DNA of 64,000 bases. Origin: Siderastrea siderea. Lineage: Eukaryota; Cnidaria; Anthozoa; Scleractinia; Rhizangiidae. The notes beneath the pieces are model-generated. The model did not search any database, was not told where the DNA came from, and was given only the letters and a program-made list of their open reading frames with translations. Of this stretch, positions 11,591 through 20,116 are shown in pieces. Numbering within the stretch: the first letter of the stretch is position 1; every line of letters starts with the position of its first letter. The stretch is taken from assembly GCA_964030785.1 (NCBI GenBank), contig OZ034972.1, positions 17,393,183 to 17,457,182 of the forward strand. Direction: 5' to 3'. The position numbers and the translations under genes are program-made.

Positions 11591-12641
11591 GCACTTTGCT
11601 GAAAATTGCTAAAAAGTAGTGCGCCCAGTGCAAAAATGACAAAACGTGCTCATCTCGGGCTGAAAATGCTGTTTTGTACAAACTCGCGCACTTTGCTAAA
11701 AATTGGTAACAAGTGGTGAACCAAGTGCAAAAATGACGAAACGTGCTGACCTCGCGGGCTGAAAACGCTGTCTTGGACAAACTCGTGCCCTTTGCTGAAA
11801 ATCACTCGAAATTGGTGCACCCAGTGCAAAAATGACAAAACGTGCGGATCTCGCGCTGGAAACGCAGTTTTGTACAAACTCGTGTACTTTGCTGAAAATT
11901 ACTAAGAAGTGGTGTATCCAGTTTGAAAATGACGAAACGTGCTGATCTCGGTGGCTGAAAACGCTATTTTGTACAAAGTTGTGCACTTTGTTAAAAACCG
12001 CTATAAAGTGGTGTGCCCGGTGCCAAAATGGCAAAACGTGCTCATCTCAGGCTGAAAACGCTGTTTTGTACAAACTTGTGTACTTTGCTCATATCCGCTA
12101 AGAAGTAGTGTGCGCAGTGTGAAAATGACAAAAGGTGCTGATCTCGGTGGCTGAAAACGCTCTTTTGGACAAACTCATGCACTTTGCTGAAAGTCGCTCA
12201 AAATTGACGCCCCAATGGGAAAATGACAAAACGTGCTGATCACGAACTGAAAAGGTTGTTTTGCACAAAATCGTGCACTTTGCTAAGAATGGCCAAGAAG
12301 GGGTGCGTGCAGTGTGGAATTGACAGAACGTGCTAAGCACAGCCCGAAAACACAGTTTTGAACAAACCCGTGCACTTTGCAAAAAATTGCTAAACAGGAG
12401 TGTGCCCGGTGCGAAAATGACAAAAGGTCCTGATCTCATGCTGAAAACGCTGTTTTGTAAAAACTTGTGCACTTTGCTCAAAACAGCTAAAAAGTGTTGT
12501 GCCCAGTGCGAAAATGACGAAACGTGCTGAGCTCGCAATGGAAGCGCTGTTTTGTACAAACTCGTAAGATTTTCTGAAACTCGCTAAAAAGTGGTGCCCC
12601 AGTGCAAAAATGACAAAACGTGCTCAACTCTGGCTGAAAAA

Positions 12642-12836
12642 GCATTATTGGCCTGACAATTAAAATTTTGATATCCCTCGCTGTCATTGATTAACTTCAA
12701 TTTTAACACGTGAGGGAAGGACAATACTCTAAGGGTATCCTTGAATTGGTTAGTGGGTATACCCTCTAGACCTGTATGCCATGTGCTTCTAGCGATCTAG
12801 CCTCGAGAAATTTGTTGAGTTTCAGAGCTACAATTT
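12642..12836 (+). repeat. Element A split direct repeat A1 (copy 1)
   Basis: This 195-bp 5' terminal repeat runs from gcattattggcctgac to gagctacaattt. It is repeated at 18705-18903 as A2. It starts directly after the satellite sequence ggctgaaaaa. Confidence 0.88.
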
Positions 12837-13036
12837 AATACCTTTTTCCGCCTTCTTTTTCAGCTAAGTGTGTTTTAGCTCCCCATTTCCTCTACTGATT
12901 GCATTCAGGACCGTTTACGTCTTTCCACGTATTTTTCTTCTGCATATCTTTTGTTGTTACGAACCTTGGGTTCGCTTGCCTCGCTCGTATCCGCCCGCTC
13001 ATCTTCGCTTCGGTAGTTCATTATCATTCCGTCATT

Positions 13037-13633
13037 ATGAATAATTCAGTTCGTCCTAAGGCCCTCATCATTGGGCATTCTTTTGTCCGTCGTTTAAAGG
13101 ACGATCTCCTGCGGAATTTTGACTCTCGTGCATCCCTTGATTTGGGGCTAGATCAAAGCATGGAGGTTTTGTTGCATGGCGTCGGCGTGCTTCGCGTTAC
13201 TCAACTTCGCCGCATTATTTCCCAGAAAGTTCGCGAATTGTCGCCGGATGCTGTGCTTTTGGAAATCGGCACGAACGATTTGGGTTCTATTTCACCCGAA
13301 ATTGTGGGCTCCGACATTCATGATATTGTGGAATATTTACATTTCTCTTTAGGTATACAAATGATGGGTGTTTGTTTAGTGATACCTCGTAGGGTTCGCG
13401 AGTCGGGTTTGCCCGACGCTGGTTTCAATCTTTTGGCCCTGAAACTAAACCAGTACCTTTCTGTGTTGCTGGATGATACTCCTTTCGCTTTTGTCTGGCA
13501 TCACGAGGAGGTGGAGTCGCTGGATCGCGCCATTTTGATGCCAGAGGGTGTTCATTTGAATCCACGTGGCCAATACAAGCTGTACCGGAGCTATCGTGGT
13601 GCACTATTAAAGGCTTTACCTTCGTCGTCTTAG
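13037..13633 (+). CDS. SGNH/GDSL-type hydrolase of element A copy 1
   Basis: This open frame encodes 198 residues. I take the ATG at 13037 as the start; the frame is open further upstream, but without another ATG that improves the fold. The SGNH boxes are in order: GHSFVRR near residue 13 with Ser15 as nucleophile, a Gly/Val segment near 48-50, GTNDL at 78-82, and a final box at 170-173 reading EGVH. The family expects Asp-x-x-His there; copy 2 has DGVH, so this copy has Asp170 to Glu. The family hydrolyses ester bonds of lipids or carbohydrates. Its role in a retrotransposon is not known to me. It is the first ORF, separated from gag by about 730 bp. The function call comes from motifs only. 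Confidence 0.8.
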   Translation: MNNSVRPKALIIGHSFVRRLKDDLLRNFDSRASLDLGLDQSMEVLLHGVGVLRVTQLRRIISQKVRELSPDAVLLEIGTNDLGSISPEIVGSDIHDIVEYLHFSLGIQMMGVCLVIPRRVRESGLPDAGFNLLALKLNQYLSVLLDDTPFAFVWHHEEVESLDRAILMPEGVHLNPRGQYKLYRSYRGALLKALPSSS

Positions 13634-14365
13634 AATTTTTCACGGGGGTTATGGGCTCTTAATAACTTGCTTTGTGTTTTTACTGTAATAATGTAAGCCT
13701 AGAATATTGATTATCTCATCATTGTTGGCCTGGCGCCCACTTAGCTGTTTTCGTGTCACATGGTTAACGCTCATTTATGGCCTCCTACCTTTGCAGGGCA
13801 TTTCTCTGCACGTCGGCCTGGAGCGGACCTACCCTTTTTTGTTTTTATTAACGTTCATTTATGGCCTGCATTATTACTTGATTTGTTGGCCTGGAGCAGC
13901 CTTAGCAGGATTAATTTTCTTTCGATTTTCTTTTGGCCTTTTAAGTTGGCCTGGAGCACTAGTAAGTAAGCCATTTGTTTGTGCTACTTTATTGCCTGCT
14001 TAAAGCCTGATTCCTTATTTGTCGGCCTAAGCAGAATTAGCACGTTGCTTTGTTTTAATTTACTTTCTGGCTTCGTGCTCATTTATGGCCTACTTTGTTT
14101 TTGTTAGCCTGGAGCATACCTTGATCTTACTTTGTTTCTGCTCATTTATGGCTCTCTTTATTTTGCAGCTTCATGGGGTGGCACTTTGCGGCGACACTGT
14201 GTTTGTATAGTCTGCCATGCCACCCTGCTGCACTCGTGTTGTAATTGTTTTTATGTTTGTTTTTGTGTGTTATTTGAGCGGTGATCACTTTTTGCAGCAA
14301 CTTAACCTACAAACCAGCCTTCTTCGTGGGGGCTCGCTTGTCTGGTTCTTTTTGTTTATCCTAGA
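13634..14365 (+). other. Noncoding leader between hydrolase and gag with degenerate repeated motifs
   Basis: No convincing gene is present. Two short motifs alternate. One is a ttggcctggagc-type box (near 13730, 13818, 13885, 13946, 14024 and 14105). The other is a ctcatttatggcct-type box (near 13772, 13853, 14089 and 14141). The spacing is irregular at about 60-90 bp. Acceptor-like tracts ending in ttgcag occur near 13797, 14168 and 14298, so splicing from an upstream leader to gag is possible. Several ORFs over this stretch are T-rich shadows. Confidence 0.55.
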
Positions 14366-15571
14366 ATGCCTCGTGCTGTCAGAAATCGTCGCCAGGCTAC
14401 ACGCCCCGCCCCACCGGCCATGCGTCGCAGCCAGAGGAACATCCAGCCTCCGGCCCGGTTAATCAATCCTGCCACTTCCCTCGATGATGCAGCAGTGTCT
14501 TCCACCGCCACTTCTACAATTGTGAGCAGCCTCAACAAAACTTTAACCCACACCACACCATCTGTCACCCAAGCAACCAGCACTCCAACTCCATCATGGC
14601 TAGGACCTCCCTCATCCAGGACATCACTCAAGCAGTGACCCACCAGGTGCTGCGGACCCTTTCCACACACGGTGTGGTGGCTGCCGGTATTACGGCGCCC
14701 TCGGCTGCTCCACCTCCCTTCCAACTATCCCATGATGGGGCTCTTGCTGCACCACTGGGGGCAACCGCGGGGCAGATGCCAGCGTACAGGGGTCCGTGGC
14801 ATCTGTCCTCCATAATCTTTCAGGTGAGCTTTTGGGGGTGGGGGCTCCGGCTCCAGGACAGGACAGGCCCAGGGATGTTTTTACCCCCACGAGTCTTTCC
14901 ACTGATTGTCGAGTCCCTGCTAAACTTAAAGCCAAAATATGGGCTCATGAATATTTTGATTTTGGTTTGCTACTTGCCAACTCCCCTACGAAGCCACAGT
15001 ACCATTTGTCTGTCACCACATCGGCAGTCTCTGGTTCGGCAGGCCTTCCGACCCTGTGCCTGGAGCCCACTCACAAGGCAAAGCCCCTGACTTCTATAGA
15101 TGCTTGGACTTCTGCCTTTCAAATGTTTGTAGGGGTATATACCACCAAATTCCCCCAGGAGGCCCCTGCCCTCATGAAGTATGGTGAGGTGGTTCGCGAT
15201 TTGGCAGCGCGGGGGGCCAACTGGCGGTATTATGACACCAATTTCCGCTATTTAAAGCAACAACAGCCTGCCAGCCTGGCTTTAAATGAGGTGCACTGGG
15301 AGTTGTGGATTCGCTCACAGAATCTATCAACCACAAAACCACCCAGGCCATCGAATGGGGGGCTAACCCCGTTTTAATCCCCCATGGTTACTGCCGAAAG
15401 TTCCATAGTGGTGGTGCCTGTGCTGGTTGTAATTTCAACCATGAGTGCCATAAGTGTCATCGGCTACATCCAAGCTCCAAATGTAATTTTCGTCCCCCCC
15501 CCCCCCAGTGCACCACCCAGCTCCACCTCTGTCGCTGCCAAATCCCGACCTACCAACTCCAGTCAGGCTAA
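14366..15571 (+). pseudogene. Gag of element A copy 1, frameshifted
   Basis: The N-terminus starts at ATG 14366 with a basic, proline-rich stretch (MPRAVRNRRQATRP). The frame shifts near 14582, where copy 2 has one more c, then again near 14800 and near 15350. The middle holds a conserved gag core (KIWAHEYFDFGLLLANSP) resembling GEFFDLSKLLP of element B. The end has cysteine-histidine clusters, C-x7-C-x2-C-x3-H then C-x2-C-x3-H-x4-C, near 15390-15490. The second cluster has the same x2-x3-x4 spacing as the element B knuckle. It would bind and package element RNA. The frames overlap pol at 15487-15571, across a run of 13 C. Confidence 0.7.
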
Positions 15572-17130
15572 ATAGGTTAGCTCCGCTACTCACAGGATAT
15601 TCGATTACCGAGACTCAAGTTTTGATTTGTGGTTTTCAAAATGGCTTTCCCATACATGATGATGGTCCTGGCAATGCCATGATGGCCCCTAATTTGTTAT
15701 CGGCCCACCAGCATCCTGAGGTGGTAGACCAATATATTGAGAAAGACTTGTCCTCTGGGCGCCTTGCTGGCCCCTTTCCTTGTTCTCCGTTTCCGTATTT
15801 TCGTGTGTCACCCCTTGGGGTAGTCCCTAAGAAATCCCCTGGGGAGTTCTGCCTTGTACAGCATTTCTCGTATTCCTCAGGTGCTTCGGTGAATGATTAT
15901 ATTCCCCCAGAACATACTAGTGTCACTTACGCTCGCGTTGATGATGCTGTTCGGCTGATAACTCGGTCTGGGGTAGGTAGTTTTTTGGCCAAAACTGATC
16001 TCAAGAATGCTTTCCGCATAATTTCTATTAGGCCTGAAGATTACCATCTTCTAGGAATGCGCTGGCGTGGACTTTTTTACTATGATCGTTGTATGGTCAT
16101 GGGCTGTGCTAGCTCATGTAAAACTTTCGAGTCTTTCAGTAGCGCAGTTGAGTGAAATGCCAGGACCAAGCTCCACATACCTTACATGATTCATCTCTTG
16201 GATGATGTTCTCATCGTTGCTCCCACTAGGTCTCTGTGTTCCAGTCAGCTTTCTTGTTTTCTGGACTTGTGTGACTATTTGGGTATACCTATGTCCCCTG
16301 AAAAAACTGTAAGTTCAGCGGTGGTTTTGTCATTTGCCGGTATTCAACTTGATACCATTCGCTCTGAGGCCCGTCTCCCCTCAGACAATTTGCTGCGGTG
16401 TGTTGATTTACTTTCAGCATTTCTGACTCGGAAGAAGGTTACTCTACAAGAATTACAGTCCCTTATAGGGCTTTTGAATTTTGCATGTTCTGTTGTCCTT
16501 CCGGGACAGGCATTTCTTCGTCGGCTTATTGATTCAACTGTCGGCATTAAACGACCACAGCACCTTGTCAGACTTAATTCAGCTGTTAAGTCTCACTTGC
16601 GGGTTTGGCTCACTTTCCTGTCAGATTTTAACGGCTGTTCCTTTTTTATGCATGAAGGGTGGTTAACTTCATCCACTCTTCGTCTATACACTGACACGTC
16701 AGGGGCATTAGGTTTTGGGGCTGTTTTTGCTGACCAGTGGTGTTATGGTGAGTGGCCTGAGTCCTGGAAATCATACAATATCGCTGTCCTCGAGTTTTAT
16801 CCAGTTGTCCTCAGTGTACTGTTATGGGGTCATAGGATGAAAAATAAGGGGGTCCTCTTTTTCACCGATAATGAAGCATTAGCCCATGTTATTAATAAGA
16901 ATTCATGTCGGGACCCCCTCCTAATGTCCTTTGTACGGAAGCTTGTTCTTTCTTGTCTCAAGCATAATACTTTGCTTCGAGCCCGCCATGTTCCAGGAAT
17001 TCACAATAATTTGGCGGATTCTTTGTCCCGTTTGCAGATCCAGCGTTTCCAGCAGCTCGCCCCCGCTCACATGCACCCAACTCCGACAGTTGTCCCTCCA
17101 CCCATGCAGTCTCACAATTGGAGGATGTAG
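15508..17130 (+). pseudogene. Reverse transcriptase-RNase H of element A copy 1, one nonsense codon
   Basis: The RT shows GRLAGPFP, FRVSPLGVVPKK, GASVNDY, FLAKTDLKNAFR and the catalytic LLDD box (HLLDDVLIVAP). It then has a thumb segment with LQSLIGLLNFAC, and RNase H with LYTDTSG, LEFYPVV, FFTDNEA and NLADSLSR. A TGA at 16153-16155 interrupts the RT before the LLDD box; copy 2 has TGG (Trp) there. Apart from that codon the frame is open. Pol is in the -1 frame relative to the gag zinc-finger frame. The end overlaps the recombinase frame by 13 nt (17118-17130). Confidence 0.85.
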
Positions 17131-18063
17131 TGACCCACTTAATTAGTTCTAGTTTGCAGCCATCTTCCATTCCAACCTATCGCCGTGCCTGGAAGCTGTA
17201 CCGCAATTTTCTTTTCAGCACTGTCGGTAATCCGTCACCTGATTTCCCAATCCCCCCAGCGACACTGGCTCTTTTCATTGCCCATTTATATCGGCAAAAT
17301 TACGCTTCTTCCACGGTCAATACCTATGTTTCGTGCACTGGGTTATTCGCACTGGCTGGCGGGTGTTTCCGAACCCACCAGAGTATTTTTTATTCTAGAG
17401 ATGTTAAAAGGGTATGGAAAGGTTGACCCGTGCTTTGATATGCTGATGCCACTCTCTATTCTTATATTAACAAAGATTTTTCAGCAGTGCCCCAGTATTT
17501 TGGATTCTCACTACGTTTCCACTATGTTTAAAGCTATGTGTGCTATGGCTTTTAATGCCTTTTTGCGCATTGGTGAAATTACAGTCACCAAACAATCACC
17601 AGCTGTGTTACAGTTGCGGCAGTTGGAAAAGTTGTCTACTGTGCGTGGGGACACTGAGGCAATAAAGGTTACTTTTTATTCCTTTAAACACCATTACAAT
17701 GAGCCACCACTCTCCGTGGTTCTTACGCGTCAGCCGGTCGTTTGCCCAGTGGACACCCTCCTTGTTTACCTCCAATTCCGAGGTTGTCGGCCAGTACCCA
17801 TTTTTCAGCATCTGGATGGGTCACCTGTTACCCGTTCTGAATTTTGCGACTGGTTGGCAAGGGCAATCAAGAGCTGTGGTCTTAACCCAGACAGATATAA
17901 GGGTCATAGCTTTCGCATCGGAGCAGCCTCCCACGCTGCCGAGTGTGGCTGTTCCGAAACCCAGATTCGTCTTTTGGGGCGATGGAAATCAGATGCTTTT
18001 AAAAAGTACATTCGCCTACCTAGTTTGCAAAGTACACCTACTTGTTTCAGCTCTCCTTCTTAG
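17118..18063 (+). pseudogene. Tyrosine recombinase of element A copy 1, one-base frameshift
   Basis: The frame begins in the overlap with RNase H, with no ATG near the start (a TTG is at 17118). One extra g near 17333 shifts the frame; copy 2 lacks it. The remaining frame continues to 18063. Catalytic features are present: FLRIGEIT with the first Arg, GHSFRIGAAS with the HxxR pair, LGRWKSD, and the Tyr nucleophile in FKKYIRLP. The enzyme would integrate the circular DNA copy by site-specific recombination, which fits the lack of target duplication. The single indel is the only clear lesion. Confidence 0.82.
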
Positions 18064-18462
18064 GCAATTGTTGGTTTGGAATATGGCTGCTTCTCGGCCA
18101 TGACAAACCAGTCTACAGGGGTGGCTGTTTCGTTGTCTGGCTGATTATTCTTTAGGGATTACAGGAGCATAGTTTGGAGGGGCACCTGCGCTCACCATTT
18201 GATCTTTTAGTTAGTCCTAATATAAACTTCCAAACAGTTTACAGGGGTAGCTTGTTTGGAATTTTCTTTGCCTATATGCAGCGATGTTTGCAGGGGTAAC
18301 TGTTCTGCTCCTCACAATAATCTGTATTCCTACACATCACTGCAGTAGCTTGCAGGGATAGCTGCTTGTCTTTCAGCTTTTTGTTGTCCGTGTTCGTCCA
18401 GAGACTAGTCCCTGTTGTCAGTGCTAGGGTGGGGCTGCCCACTTTACCCAAGTGAGCTTTGC
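18064..18462 (+). other. 3' noncoding region of element A copy 1
   Basis: No ORF is supported. A short motif of the type tacaggggtagctg recurs six times in degenerate form (near 18113, 18158, 18173, 18236, 18286 and 18349). The region ends at B1. The window start (1-275) is its second copy. Confidence 0.6.
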
Positions 18463-18704
18463 CGGTTCATTGCCCTCACCTTTGATGGGCGTAGCTTTTG
18501 TTTTATTGTGTCGTTAATTTTTGCAATGAATTTTGGAATATTAAAGCGGCTATGTGTTACTTGCACATAGCCAAAATTTATCCAGACAAAAGGTGTGTGT
18601 GTCTTTTCTTCTGGCCCATCAAACTGAGCTACCGCTGACAACAGTAATTAGCTCCGGTTAAATTTATTTGAGAAGACATGAACATTCCAGAGGGATAGCA
18701 TAAA
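18463..18704 (+). repeat. Element A split direct repeat B1 (copy 1)
   Basis: This 242-bp repeat is matched by 18962-19202. It ends at gatagcataaa and joins A2 directly. It carries ATTAAA at 18540-18545, a possible polyadenylation signal, followed at once by a hairpin. Confidence 0.88.
18548..18572 (+). other. Hairpin in element A repeat B1
   Basis: This is a perfect 9-bp stem, ggctatgtg paired with cacatagcc, with a 7-nt loop, two bases after ATTAAA. It is conserved in B1 of copy 0 and in the B repeats at 38.5-39.5 kb. The B2 copy at 19047 has mismatches in the stem. Confidence 0.65.
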
Positions 18705-18903
18705 GGCATTATTGGCCTGACAATAAAAATTTTATGATATCCCTCGCTGTCATTGATTAACTTCAGTTTTAACACGTGAGGAAAGGACGATACTCTAAGG
18801 GTATCCTTGAATTGGTTAGTGGGTATACCCTCTAGACCTGTATGCCATGTGCTTCTAGCGATCTAGCCTCGAGCAATTTGTTGAGTTTCAGAGCTACAAT
18901 TTT
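18705..18903 (+). repeat. Element A split direct repeat A2 (copy 1)
   Basis: This second copy of A1 (12642-12836) differs from it by scattered substitutions and small indels. It lies directly after B1. Confidence 0.88.
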
Positions 18904-18961
18904 AACCCACCTCCTCCCACATTGTCCTTACCTCCCTCTGTCTCCTTATATGTTAGGGTTG

Positions 18962-19202
18962 CGGTTCATTGCCCTCACCTTTGATGGGCGTAGCTTTTGT
19001 TTTATTGTGTCGTTCATTTTTGCAATGAATTTTGGAATATTAAAGCGGCCATGTGTTGCTTGGACATAGCCAAATATTTATCCAGACAAAAGGTTCGTGT
19101 CTTTTCTTCTGGCCCATCAAACTGAGCTACCGCTGACAACAGTAACTAGCCCCTGTTAAATTTGTTTGAGAAGACATGAACATTCCAGAGGGATAGCATA
19201 AA
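18962..19202 (+). repeat. Element A split direct repeat B2 (copy 1)
   Basis: This second copy of B1 is the right terminus of the element. Satellite sequence agctgttttgtac follows directly. Confidence 0.88.
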
Positions 19203-19632
19203 AGCTGTTTTGTACAATCTCGTATACTTTGCTGAAAACCACTAAAAAGTAGTGTGCCCAGTGCAAAAACGACAAACCGTGCTGATCTCGGGTTGAAAAC
19301 GCTGTCTTGTAAAAACTCGTGCACTTTGTTGAAAATCGCTCAAAATTCGTGTGCCCAGTGCAAAAATGCTAAAACGTGCTGGTCTCGGGTTGAAAACGCT
19401 GTTTTGCACAAATTTGTGCAATTTGCTAAAAATGGCTAAGAAAATGAACGTTCAGCGCGCAATTGACAAAACGTGCTGATCTCGGGGGCTGAAAACGCAG
19501 TTTTGGACAAACTCGTGCACTTTGCTGAAAATCGCTAACAAGTGAAGTGCCCATTGGGAAATTGACAAACATGCTGATCTCGGGCTGAAAATGCTGTTTT
19601 CTACAAACTCGTGCACTTTGCTGAAGGTCCCT
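19203..19632. repeat. 97-bp satellite, short block in unit 2
   Basis: This matches 1016-1445 almost base for base and links the right end of element A copy 1 to the left end of element B copy 2. Confidence 0.9.
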
Positions 19633-20116
19633 GAATGTTCCCAACCCACGAGAAACAAGAACACAACAATGATATGTGGGTAAGGGGTTAGGAATGAAGT
19701 GCTCCAATAGCAGGCGAGTGGAACTAAATGCCATCAATAAATGAATCACTAATCCGGCTTGGTAAGGGGGTCAAAGCCCCGTCCTCTGCAGGTCACAAAG
19801 TCCTGGGAGAGGTCCTAATCCTCTTCGGGGCTGCAGTCACAATACCCCAAAAGAGGTCCTTACTCCCTTTCAGGGCTGCAGGTCACAATATCCTGAAAAG
19901 GTCCCTACTCCCCCTCAGGGCTGCAGGTCACAATACCCTGAAAGAGGTTCCTATTCCTAAGGGAGTTTAGACTCATGGTTACCATGGCAACCCATCAATT
20001 CTGTGACTCTATGGGGCCAAGAGTGCCTGTATGGGAGCACTTCATCCCCACAAATACACAAAGTGTATTCCCCATAGACGAAACAACCCCAACCCCGAAA
20101 ATAAGTAATTAATTAA
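19633..20116 (-). other. 3' noncoding region of element B copy 2
   Basis: No gene is supported. The region holds four exact-period 45-bp repeats beginning at 19786, 19831, 19876 and 19921 (ctgcaggtcacaat type). It has an imperfect inverted repeat of 17 bp (19693-19709 with 20030-20046). It also has nested hairpins: tctatgggg/ccccataga at 20008-20016 and 20070-20078 around aatacac/gtgtatt at 20053-20069. A perfect X-box-like palindrome lies at 19978-19991. The same layout occurs in copy 3. In copy 1 most of it is deleted. Confidence 0.65.
19786..19960. repeat. 45-bp minisatellite, four copies, in element B 3' region
   Basis: Four diverged copies start exactly 45 bp apart. Each has ctgcaggtcacaat, then gaaagaggtcct, then a pyrimidine-rich end with ctcagggg. 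The same four occur at 40456-40630 in copy 3. Confidence 0.8.

Larger units (their letters stand above)
5354..12641. repeat. 97-bp satellite array, unit 1
   Basis: About 75 tandem monomers of 96-98 bp fill 7.3 kb, all in one orientation. Monomers differ at many sites. Two broad classes are seen: one with gaaaatgac and one with ggaatcgac or gaattgac after cccagtgc. Some monomers carry a 10-12 bp insertion that duplicates tacaaac/tactttgtac (for example near 6490, 8565, 9840 and 10515). Parts align with unit 2 at shifting offsets (19087, then 18250, then about 21183), so blocks of monomers have been gained or lost between units. No gene is supported here. Confidence 0.9.
12642..19202 (+). mobile_element. 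Element A copy 1, Ngaro-like YR retrotransposon with SGNH hydrolase
   Basis: This 6561-bp element has the order A1, SGNH hydrolase, repeat-rich leader, gag, RT-RNase H, YR, 3' noncoding region, B1, A2, B2. The split direct repeats, the tyrosine recombinase, and the lack of a DDE integrase, a protease or a DIRS-type methyltransferase domain place it nearest Ngaro/PAT. From memory, SGNH hydrolases are reported in some animal Ngaro elements. Lesions: three frame breaks in gag, a TGA in RT at 16153, one extra base in the recombinase near 17333, and Asp to Glu in the hydrolase catalytic box. It is the most complete A copy in the window but not autonomous. Confidence 0.88.

Noticed and set aside
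5354..12641. Dozens of open frames of 60-180 codons on both strands of the satellite, as if a repeat-protein family
   Set aside because: They follow from low stop density in a 97-bp monomer. The frame rotates every monomer, indels and stops occur at random, and none keeps one frame through an array. The same applies to the arrays at 24225-33826 and 44891-64000.
13707..14003. Hydrophobic ORFs in the hydrolase-gag leader (13707-14003, 14217-14462)
   Set aside because: They are T-rich shadows of a noncoding region and do not resemble any protein; the gag start lies inside the second in another frame.
17118..18063. Bacterial or phage integrase
   Set aside because: The recombinase boxes are general to the YR superfamily, but linkage to RT-RNase H, eukaryotic split repeats and satellite context place it in a retrotransposon.
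12642..19202. LTR retrotransposon or retrovirus
   Set aside because: There are no simple LTRs, protease, DDE integrase or envelope. The presence of a tyrosine recombinase and split repeats fits a YR retrotransposon instead.
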